64,000 bases of DNA from assembly GCA_948567375.1 (NCBI GenBank), contig OX419758.1:69097965-69161964 (forward strand), written 5' to 3'. The first letter of the stretch is position 1. Each line of letters opens with the position of its first letter. Shown here in pieces: positions 12,371 to 21,743 of the stretch. The stretch comes from Lunularia cruciata. Its lineage: Eukaryota > Streptophyta > Marchantiopsida > Lunulariales > Lunulariaceae. The notes below the pieces were generated by a model. That model made no database searches, had not been told where the DNA came from, and was given only the letters and a program-made list of their open reading frames with translations. Made by a program: the position numbers and the translations under genes.

Positions 12371-12679
12371 ATAAAGGGGCCAATCTGTACGTCTTCCACT
12401 CCTACATCAACTATAGAGGATACTTGGGAGCTTGATGTAGAACCCAAACTTTTAAGAAGGGAAACATAGAGAGTTTGGAGGTTCTCAACACAAGTTGTTT
12501 TGCCGGTAATATGAGGGATTTGGGTGTTCTAAAAAGACTTGGTATTTGGATTGAGCTTACTAGCAATACACCAATTTTTTGATGTCCTTATTAATGTAGT
12601 GCCATAGAGAGAAAATTGATTTAGAGCTAGAGTAAAGATCTTTTGAGATTAGATTGGTGGAGATTTCAAATGCAAAGTA

Positions 12680-13765
12680 TGCATTAGCTATATTGATGTC
12701 AACCAAGTAGGATATGCATGGCAACTACATAGATAGGCAGATGTGTGAAGATTGACTTCCTATCAATTGATAGATTAATGTTGATTGATATGTTGTGCAT
12801 ACAACAAAGGATATCTTTGATGTGATTGGGCATGCAAAGGTCTAAGGTACTTTGGATCTTCAAGCAAGATATCATTAGTTGCAAATAAAGGAGCAGGATC
12901 AATCCAAGACCACATTTTGAGCTATTGATCTTCATATCAAGAATGTGTTATATTAGTGGAGGTTCTTACCATTTGGGTTAAAGAAAGCTCTTGCTAAGTT
13001 CCAAAGGGTCATGGATAAGATCCTAGTTAGATTGGATTTTTCTTGGTTCTATATTGATGACATTTTGGTCTAGAGCACTATTATGAAAGAGCATAAGAGA
13101 CATTTTTTGGAGGTGTTTGAGAGGTTGAGATCTCATGGACTCAAATTAAGGCTTGGAGAGTATAGATTTTTCTACAAGCAAGTTGAGTATTTGGGTCACA
13201 TTATCTACCTTAAAGAACTTGGTGTTTATTAGACCAAAGTAGAGGCTATTGCACTATTCCTTGGCCTATGGATATGAGCAAAGTGTGAATATTCTTTGGA
13301 TTGGTGAACTTCTATCTCCACTATATTAGAGGATTTAGTGCCATTACCAAGACCTTGACAAAGTTGACCAAGCTCACACAAGAGTGGTTTTGGGGAGATG
13401 AGCAAGAGAAAGCTTTTATAGAGTTCAAAGAGAAGTTGAAATTTGCTTCTATTTTGAGGAGATCAATCAAAAGACGGCCATTTCAGCTTCACACTGATTG
13501 GAGTATGTTGGGGCTTGGAGAAGTGCTCACCCAAAATGATGATGAGGAGAAGGAGTTTGGCCTATGCTAGTTCCTCCAAAAATCTGATAGAGGTAAAATC
13601 TAGTTCATATGAGAGAGAGTGCTTGGCATTAGTATGGGCAATAGTATATTTTTGACATTCCCTATTTGGTAACCCCTTTATTCTCATTACTAATCATCAA
13701 CTATTGAAGTGGTTGGTGGACTCCAACAAGCTTTTAGGGAAGCTTGCACAATAGGCTCCAATTTT
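12680..13765 (+). pseudogene. reverse transcriptase and RNase H relic of element 2
   Basis: Continues element 2 after the insertion. The RT shows Leu-Pro-Phe-Gly-Leu near 12965, a complete Tyr-Ile-Asp-Asp polymerase box at 13050-13061, and Val-Glu-Tyr-Leu-Gly-His near 13190. RNase H begins with Glu-Lys-Ala-Phe near 13410, keeps His-Thr-Asp-Trp-Ser near 13490 and Ser-Ser-Tyr-Glu-Arg-Glu near 13600. Stops (mostly TAG where CAG or TGG is expected) and frameshifts are frequent. Confidence 0.75.
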
Positions 13766-14019
13766 AAAGAAGTATGATTTCATCGTTATTCACTGACTTC
13801 GAATGGTGAATCATGATTTAGAGGGGTTGAATAGAAACCCATGTCCAAGCTATCATGATAAGACCGAGCATGTTGGCATGGTGAGACAAATGAGGAGATG
13901 GTGCTAGGTTGGCATGCATCTACTTTACTTTGCATATCTTTTGCGGCTTTGGTGGTATTTCTATCAATGCATACAGGACGAGTGATCAAGGTCAAAGATC
14001 TAGAGAGCAGAGATAGTGG

Positions 14020-14760
14020 TACAATTTAGCAAGACATCCATAATGATGTCTTAGGGATGGATTATCTTTGCATTGATGTTGTGGGTGGCACAATTGGGAC
14101 CAGGGAGAGAGACCGTGTTCTTTAGCAAGAAAGATGGTTAAGATTGGAAGGCAAACACCTTCTTTGTGTATGGGAGGATGGTAGAGTGCAAGCAGTACCT
14201 TTTCCATCTCAAAGACCATAATTGGTTTGTCATGCTCATGAGGAGCTAGGACATTTTGGAGAAAAATGGACAAATAGCTTACTCTAGAGACATTATTGGT
14301 GGCATAGTATGTAAACCAACGTACAACAATTGTTTGCCAGATGTGTGGTTTGTGATTAAGTAAGAGCATCATTTAATGTTCTTAGTCATTTTGGTGCACC
14401 AACTAAGGTTTTGATTGATTAGGGTATAGAGTTCTTGGAGGAATTTAAGGTCTTGTGTGACAAGGCTTTGATTGTTCATTGTACTACCTCCCTTGATCAC
14501 CCTAAGGTTGATGGTTTAGCAAAGAGAGTGGTTTAGATAATGAAGAGAGGATTGCGGAAGTATGGTTTGCAAAGGCCACTTGGGAGATTGGGATCTCTAT
14601 TTACCTTGGTTGGCTATGGGCTACCAATTCAGTTGGCAAGCCTCCTTAGCATCCTTCTCTCCTTGTTTTATACTCTATGGATGCAATCCAAATTTACCTA
14701 TAGCCATTTGTTGAGATGTTATTATAGTTTTGGACTTGGATGATCCAAATGTATGGATGA
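14020..14760 (+). pseudogene. integrase relic of element 2 (core deleted)
   Basis: The N-terminal HHCC zinc region is visible at about 14235-14355 (His-Glu-Leu-Gly-His-Phe-Gly ... Cys-Val-Val-Cys). The sequence then jumps to Gly-Ala-Pro-Thr-Lys-Val-Leu-Ile-Asp and His-Pro-Lys-Val-Asp-Gly-Leu-Ala-Lys. The first catalytic Asp block of about 60 residues is missing and the final Glu reads Lys. A tail at 14900-15100 (Val-Gly-Glu-Val-Leu) follows. Confidence 0.6.
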
Positions 14761-15424
14761 GCACATGTTCTCAATGGGTAGAGATTGTTCAAAGGTGATG
14801 CCAATCACCTTTGAGAACTTGGCAATTTCTCAAAGGTGGATAGGGATACTTTACACTATGCTACCATTTGAGAGGAGGTTATATATCCTCAATCCATCAA
14901 TTTCATCAAGGTGATTATGTATATCTACAATAGATAGCACCAATGACACTTGATGTTTCTACAGGCCGCACTATCTTGAGAGTGGGTGAAGTTTTGTCAT
15001 CTAGAATCCTTGTGTTGGAAGGACATGATGGTGTTGTTTGGAAGGATCATGTGCACCATGCTACCTCCAGAACATTTTAAGTACTATGGACCCAAACTTG
15101 GAACCTGTATGTGCAGGCTTGTGGTGTATGTTACACGGTTCTTTTGGTGGAGTTTCCAATATGTTAGTGTGTGATAGTTTTTTGAGAGGATGACATATGG
15201 CATTTTTTACTCCTCTTCTCATGGTGGCTCCTCAAGGATAGTGGTTATGTCCTAGATGTACTTGACCTATAGCTAGTTCATCCTTTATATGGTATAGATT
15301 GTAGACATGTGACTAACAATATGGCTTGATAGCACCCAACCTCATGATCTTTTGCCCACCATAGATATACTATATACTTGGAGTAGATAGAAGCTAGAGT
15401 TAGAGTGACCTAACTACTACCTAA

Positions 15425-16073
15425 AGAGGCAATTATGGCACTTTAGAGTCTATGTATGACTTATATGTGAGTTGTGTTTCTATAATATGTGATGTTGACA
15501 ATGATATATGTTGTATAGCAATGTCTATATGCCATTTTTAGCATTGCACCTAGACTACTCAGACTCTATAGTAGTAGTGTTGGTAGTTAGATGTATTTTG
15601 ATTTTTACTCATAGACCACTTGTTGATTATCAAATTTCATGTTTGAGGTACTAATTACATGGTGGGACCTACCATCACTTGCACCATTCACACTGTTAGG
15701 TGTGCCATCAGCAAGACCATCAAGGTTGGAGACCTAGGTCAAGATCATGGAGTATACTTTGAAGTGCAACTCCAAAGCTCACTTCTTTGATGTTGGGCAT
15801 TTGAGTTCTTAGTTATGGTGGACAAAGGACAACCAACATCACTTGAAGTCTCTTAGCTACAATCAATGTGACTTGATTGTAATTAGTGCCCAATTTTTGG
15901 CAAATTATTGAGTGATAAATCAAGTATTGATCTAATTGAGTGTAATTTGAGTTAAGAACAAATTGATCATTGTGGCACTCTAAAGTCTATGTATGACTTA
16001 TGTGTGAGTTGTGCTTCTATAGTGTGTGATGTTGACAATGATGTATGTTGTGTAGCAATGTATATATACACAA
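15425..16073 (+). repeat. 3' LTR-like block of element 2 (LTR3 family)
   Basis: 15550-15967 matches 445-860. A block of about 100 bp at 15425-15530 (...TCTATGTATGACTTAT...) is repeated at 15973-16073, so the block has direct repeats at both ends. The reverse copy at 29160-29870 shows the same arrangement, so it is a feature of the family. Confidence 0.6.
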
Positions 16074-16075
16074 TA

Positions 16076-16369
16076 GCTTTTTATAAGAAGATTCACCAAG
16101 CATTCTTTCTAATAAAACTTCTTTGACTAGACAAATAGGACAAGGATTAACATATCACCAATCCATGTACCTTATCTAAAGATGGAGCTTGTTGACATGT
16201 CATCAATCCATGTATCAGATCTAAGGGTGGAGCTCCTTTTGAAGGGATCCTCTTTGCTATATAATAAAGACAAGTTGTTTCTTTGGGAGGTCACAGTATT
16301 GGGGGCTGAAACCTTGTGTTTCTTCTCTTGTGTTTCTCTTGGGAATTCTCTTGTCCTTGGAACATTATG
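16076..16369 (+). repeat. LTR2, right half (split by element 2)
   Basis: Matches the second half of the LTR2 at 17064-17789, including the CTATATAATAAAG block (near 16257) that looks like a TATA box. It pairs with 110-400. Copy 1b gag resumes after it. Confidence 0.7.
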
Positions 16370-16379
16370 ATATATCATA

Positions 16380-17063
16380 TGAAAAATAGGCTCTTGTCTT
16401 CTCTTTTTTCAAGAGCTCCAAGGTAAGACCTTTGGAGTTTGATCATTCTCCCTTCTCATACTTGCTCTCCACCACGTCTATGGATACTATCTCCTTACCT
16501 CTATTTTGCATAAAAGGTACTTGGGCTTCACCAACCCCCCCTTCTCTCTATTTTCTCTCTCATAACCCCTTCCTCCGTGGTACATGGAATTATGGCAATT
16601 CCCTTGGATGTGACCTCTACTTCCACCTCCAAAATAATTTCTATCATTGAAATTGCTAATTGTTTGACCTCCTCTATATAGATAGTTTCCATCACCCCCA
16701 TGTCCTATCCCAACATTCAAGTCCACCTCTCTCTTCTCCCATAGTTGCACTACATTGATCTTGAGATCTACAAGTTGCTCCGTAATAGTTTGACAGGGAT
16801 CTTTTGGTGCAAGTGCAAAGATAGGAGCAACTACTACTTATAGTGCCACCCTTTCCACTAAAGGATCAAAAGCCCTACCATACTTGTAGACTTGAGAAAG
16901 ATGCACAACCTTCTTCACCACCAAATCACTCTCATCTCCTTCCAAAATCTCCTTCATACAAACTATAATCTTGATAACTTCTACCTTGGAAGAAGGTTTC
17001 TCATATGTCACATTGCTTTTAATTTGTGGTTTTAACCCTCTCACAAAATTCTTAGTGAGCATG
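16380..17063 (-). pseudogene. gag fragment of copy 1b, middle piece
   Basis: Aligns with 8975-9640 of copy 1a. The nucleocapsid knuckle near 16640 reads Tyr-Phe-Gly-Gly-Gly-Ser-Arg-Gly-His ... Cys, so its first Cys is lost as well. It ends at the LTR2 insertion at 17064. Confidence 0.7.
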
Positions 17064-17789
17064 TGTAATATGAAAAGCTGGATAGATGATCTAGAGATGA
17101 AATTTGGTTTGATAACATCTTGAAGGATGTTATACATGATGGACTAAATAGATAAGCTAGAGGTATCACCAAAAGAGTATTTCTACTAATATGCCAAAAA
17201 CAAAAACATGCTTGGAAACTTTAGAATCAATAGCTAGGCATAGGATCTAGAGATTACACTTGGGTACGTGACATCTAGAAGGATGTTACACATGATGGAG
17301 AACATAGATCAGATAGTAGTATCACCAAAAGAGTACTTCTACTAATAGGGTAGAAGCCAAAATAGGTCTAAAAACTTTAGAGGTAATTTTGGAGTCCTAA
17401 ATAGATGAATTAGGCCTCAATAATGTGTGGGTCTACCTTCCTAGTTTTTCTTGCTGAGAGCTTTCCAATGGTACCTCACCCATGTGATTTTGAGATCCCT
17501 ACAAGAAGATCTCCTAAAAGACTCCCTCCAATCAAAGCCTGTTTGACCAACCAGATGTTCTAGGACCAACATGCCACCCATCCAAGCAAGTAATCTAAGG
17601 GTGGAGCTTGCTAACAAGTCACCTATCCATGTACTTAACCCTATGGTGGAGCTTCCTTGGAGAAGATCATCCTCGACTATATAATAAAGAGAAGGTGCTC
17701 CTTTGGAGCATCAAGGGATTGAGTGTGAGATCTGTGTTTTCTCTCTTTTATTTCTCTTGAAGAGTTCTCTTGTCCTCATTTTCATTACA
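17064..17789 (+). repeat. solo LTR2 (unbroken reference copy)
   Basis: Begins TGTAATA and ends TTACA, 726 bp, inserted in copy 1b gag between GTGAGCATG and TGGCTACTAT (copy 1a reads GTGAGCATGGCTCC). A CTATATAATAAAG block near 17688 is a likely TATA box. No internal region is attached, so it is a solo LTR. Confidence 0.75.
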
Positions 17790-18215
17790 TGGCTACTATC
17801 TCAATCATGGTAGCATCCATATCATCTCCACTCTTCCTCAACACTATGTGGAACCTAGACTCCAACTCTTCCACTCTTCATACATAGACTCTCACTTTCT
17901 CTCCGTCTCCTTATTTGAGGAAGGTAGCCTCACTTATCAATCTCTCGTAACTCTTATTTGGGAGAAAGTTCTCATTGGGTGCTATACTCAAACTTTCCCA
18001 AGACTCTTCTTGCATATCTCTCCTCTCTTTCTTTTGGTATTTTGATTCATACCATATAAGAGCTACATCCTTAAGGAAATCTTGTAGTAGTGAGGCCCAC
18101 TCATTCTTCTTCCGCTCATTATTTCCTATGTAGGCCCTCTTGGATTGTCTCACAAAAGCCTCCACATCCTCTAATTTCTGCCAAAGGAAATTGGAATTGA
18201 CCCCATCTTAGCCTC
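17790..18215 (-). pseudogene. gag N-terminal fragment of copy 1b
   Basis: Aligns with 9640-10051 of copy 1a; 18165-17911 keeps an open frame (Glu-Ala-Phe-Val-Arg-Gln-Ser-Lys-Arg near its start). A T-rich leader stretch follows, as in copy 1a at 10065-10110. Confidence 0.7.
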
Positions 18216-18433
18216 TCACTACCTTTCTCCTTTGTCTATTTTTTTTTTGTTGCCTCTCATCCTGTAACTAAAAGAGTATAAGTATAGCTAGCACCATTTG
18301 AGAGTTGTTCATCCTAAGAAGTACAAAGGTTTCAGGTTACTCCATGATTTCTATAGCACAATCAAATTCAAAAGTGAAAATTAAGCAAACTCTCATGGAT
18401 ATTTATCCATCAACACAAAGATTATCTCCATCA

Positions 18434-18850
18434 CTAATCTTGAGAACTTTTTGATGAAGTTGGTAGTTTCTTTGTAGCCGTACTATGACTCTCACCAAGA
18501 TCCTTCACCAAGGTCTCAAGTAGTGTAACTACTCCTTTAAACTCATGATTATTTAGAAGTCGTACTCCACAAACCTCACACAACTCCTTGGTCCTAGATC
18601 CCCTCCCTCCCAATCTTTGTGAAGAAGGTCCAACATGCAATCCCAAGTCAAGTAAGCCTTTCCTTTCTCCTAATCTCTTGCTCTCTAGACTCCATAAACA
18701 TGAACTTTCCTTGTGTCCCTTCTCTCTATATATAAAGCACTTAGAATCACTCTTTTCTCCAAATGGTGAAGATCTTTGAAGCATCTCAACACTCTCTTCA
18801 AATTCTACTCTCAACTTTCTATTCTTCAATCAACCAATTCTATCACCTCA
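18434..18850 (-). pseudogene. leader ORF with zinc knuckle, copy 1b
   Basis: An open minus frame of 131 codons (18829-18434) reads Ser-Lys-Cys-Phe-Ile-Tyr-Arg-Glu-Lys-Gly-His-Lys-Glu-Ser-Ser-Cys, then Lys-Glu-Leu-Cys-Glu-Val-Cys-Gly. It is the better preserved copy of the ORF at 10285-10620 and lies in the same place between 5' LTR and gag. Confidence 0.55.
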
Positions 18851-19053
18851 ACCCCTTGAGGAACCTTATATAACCTTCACTCATGATCATCATCCATGCT
18901 CCCAAGATGAGTCTCAATACTTGAATATGATTTTGGTAAAACCTACACTCCTCATTCATGAGATATTTTTTGTCCCAAAATGACCTCTCCTCACAATTTC
19001 AACCAACTCTCCCAAATGATATCTCTCAAACCTTTGAAAATTTTCAAACTTCA

Positions 19054-20345
19054 TGTAATATCAATAGCTAGACATATTATCTAGAGGTGAAGATCTGCTT
19101 GGTAATATCTGAAAATATTTTATGTCTGATAGGCTAGGTAGATTGGATGGAAGTGTCACCAAAAAGTACTTCTACAAAATGGACAAGAGCCAAAAATAGC
19201 TACAAAACTAAGAGCCACATTTGGAAGCCCAAATAGATGAATTTTGACCTTTAAAATATGCATATTCTCCCATAATTAATAAAAGGTTCTCTTTTCCTCC
19301 TCTCCTATCTATCTTTTGAGAGCTTTCCAAAGGTACTTCACCCATGCAATTTTGAGATTCTTATAAGAAGATTCCTTAAATATTCTCTCCAATTTGTGAG
19401 TCAGCATGTAATTCATTAAAGATGAACCTCTAATGGCTAATATGGTAACACACCATAGAATAAGAAGGCAAGGAACCGCAACTCTATCATACTCCTCCAA
19501 GGCTAACACTCCACGACTCAAACCATTGCTCATTAGAGAACTCAAAGAGAGAGAGAGAGAGAGTGTTGTAGAGGAAAGGATCATGATACCTATTCACCCC
19601 TATTTTATGTACTTGTGAAATAGTTATGTACCAAAATTACTAATTACGGGAGTAACTCGAGTTACTAGGCTAAAAGTCAAATCAAGTCAAAATTCTAATG
19701 GAATATCCATACTCATGGGAATATTCTCCTAAGCATATGGTCTTATCTTAACCCAACCATTAAGTCAAGGATTCCTTCATAGATTCCTTCCTTGGACTAT
19801 AGGAGAATTTGAAACAAAATAGCTTGTAGGTCCAAGAGTTCTCAACTCTTTTCTCAAAGCCAAACACCTAGGAATAATACCAAGTCAATATATTAAAATC
19901 CAAAATATTGGTGCTCATCTTTTCCACTTTCTCTAAAGCAAGGTCTCCTCTATCTTAGATATACCTAACTTTAGCTTATCATGACTAATGTAAAACCATC
20001 CTTTATCTCTATATAAATAATATCTCTCAAGTACTTATAACACTAAACTAAATATCACAATAGCTTATATTTGCACAAATGGGTATTATAAGTCAAAGAT
20101 TATTTGACCAACCGGATAGGATCAAAAACAAAATGTCACCCATGCATGCAACTAATCTGAAGGAAGAGTTTTCTTACATGTCACCTATCCATGTATTGAA
20201 TCCAATGATGGAGCTTCCTTAGAGAGAATACTCTTTGTTATATAATAAAATCAAGGTTCCTTTAGGGCATTGGAGTATTGAGTGTTAAAATTGGTGTTTC
20301 TTCTCATTTTTTTCTCTTAAGGTATCCTATCCTTAAAATATTACA
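19054..20345 (+). repeat. solo LTR2 interrupted by a solo LTR1
   Basis: 19054-19394 and 20091-20345 match the two parts of the LTR2 at 17064-17789. The flanks are CTTCA (19049-19053) and CTTGA (20346-20350), a 4-of-5 match that fits a decayed target-site duplication. The host is the leader of copy 1b (10910-10940 in copy 1a). Confidence 0.75.
19395..20090 (-). repeat. solo LTR1 nested in LTR2
   Basis: 696 bp aligned with 11686-12370; plus-strand ends TGTGAGTC...GGGTATTATA. It contains a GA microsatellite near 19546-19563. No internal sequence is attached. Confidence 0.8.
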
Positions 20346-21052
20346 CTTGATCAGCACCCTTGGTTATCTTCCCTTGTGAAACAAATATCAGCTCTTTTCA
20401 TAGAGCAATTTAGCCTAAGTATCTTTCTATTTAGTACATATCTTTCAAATTTGGTTTAAAAACCACTCTACTCACATTAGAATTTTAGAACTTCTTAGTC
20501 AAGAATGATCTCTCCATAATTATTAAGCCAAAAGGTAGGATAACTTGCACTTAATTGTGTTGAAAAGTTTTGAAATAATCTAATGAAAAATGATGAATTT
20601 TAAACTCTACACAAAATTTTCGACAACATGTAGTTTGCAAGAACAAGTTTCCCTTCAACCTTCCATAAATTCTAGCTCATTGCATGTAGTAATCCTTACA
20701 ATAACTTTAAGTGTCCCAACTTAAAGATAATCTTAAATATCCACCCTAAACTCAAGTTCAGATCTCAAACTTGAGATGTTGCCCAAAATCATTATCACCT
20801 CCAAAATTTGCAATCCACCTCAAATAACCTATCCAAATCCTTTTATTTATATAGTATGTATAATATCATCTCAAAACATCATAATGAACTAAAGTGTATA
20901 AAAATTGGTCCAAGTTCTTTAATATAAGTTCAACCTTCTCTTCCCCTAATGTTCTTTCCAAGTGAGCTCTCATAGCCTATTTCTGCCTAATATAAAATTG
21001 TTTGCAAACATTGCCTTATCATTTAAAGAGATCCCAACAACAAAACCAAAAT
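20346..21052 (-). other. leader of copy 1b with tRNA-Asp-type primer site
   Basis: Aligns with 10930-11685 of copy 1a. The primer-site relic is at 21048-21029 (TTTTGGTTTTGTTGTTGGGA on the minus strand). No coding potential seen. Confidence 0.65.
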
Positions 21053-21743
21053 TGTGAGCCAACTTGTCTCTCACTCAAGGTGAACCTTTGATGGCACACC
21101 ATGGATTAAGAAGGCAAAGAACCCTAACTCCATCACACTCTACTAAGGTTGGAACTCCAAGGCACCTCAAAGACTCTAGATATTGCTCACTAGAGAACTC
21201 AATGAGAGAGATACTTGCAAATGGAAGAATAAAGAGTATCTTTCACCTATAGTTTATATACTTGTGAATAATTTACACACTAAAGTTACTAATAAGTGGA
21301 GTAACTCAAGTTACTAGGCTAAAATTAACATCATATCAAAAAGTCTAAAAGAATATCCAAGCACATGGGATGAATCCCATTAATGTAAATGGTCTTATCT
21401 TTACCTACCAACTAAGTCAAGGATTCATTCATATGTGCTATCTTTGGACTATAGAGAAAGTCAACAACAATAAGGATTGTACACCCAAGAGCTCTCAACT
21501 CTTTACTCAAAGTCAAATAACTATACATAATACCAAGTCAATATACTCTAAGATAAAATAGTGGTGCTTACTCTTTTCCCTTCCTCTAGAATAAGGTCAT
21601 ATTTATCTAAGCTAGAACTAACCCTTGCTAATCATGAATAGTATAGACGCTGAGCTAAACTCCATATAGATAATATTTCTCCACTAATTGCAATACCAAA
21701 CTTAATATATTTATAAAGCATACATGCATCAATTTGTGTTCCA
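21053..21743 (-). repeat. 5' LTR of copy 1b (LTR1)
   Basis: Aligns with 11686-12370 and has the same leader beside it. Plus-strand ends TGTGAGCC...GTGTTCCA. It marks the right border of the first nest. Confidence 0.8.

Larger units (their letters stand above)
401..16073 (+). mobile_element. Ty3/gypsy element 2 (plus strand), interrupted by copy 1a
   Basis: Decayed plus-strand gypsy element. In order: 5' LTR-like block (401-860), possible primer site, gag with zinc knuckles (2226-3400), protease with an Asp-Ser-Gly-Ala site (4032-4043), then the 7.8-kb insertion of copy 1a, then reverse transcriptase and RNase H (12680-13765), integrase (14020-14760) and a 3' LTR-like block (15425-16073). The order protease-RT-RNase H-integrase is that of Ty3/gypsy. 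Every domain carries stops. Element 3 at 29090-48060 is a second copy in the opposite orientation and supports the element's extent. Ends are approximate. Confidence 0.75.
1..21743 (-). mobile_element. Athila/Tat-like gypsy element, copy 1b (host of the first nest)
   Basis: Minus-strand LTR retrotransposon that forms the oldest layer of the left nest. Its 5' LTR is at 21053-21743, followed on the minus strand by a tRNA-Asp-type primer site, a leader, a zinc-knuckle ORF (18850-18434) and gag pieces (18215-17790, 17063-16380, 109-1). Each gag piece matches the uninterrupted gag of copy 1a at 8860-10051, and the pieces become contiguous once the inserts at 110-16369, 17064-17789 and 19054-20345 are removed. 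Pol and the 3' LTR lie beyond the left edge. The copy is full of stops and is dead. Athila/Tat assignment rests on the related pol of copy 1a and on the primer site. Confidence 0.75.
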
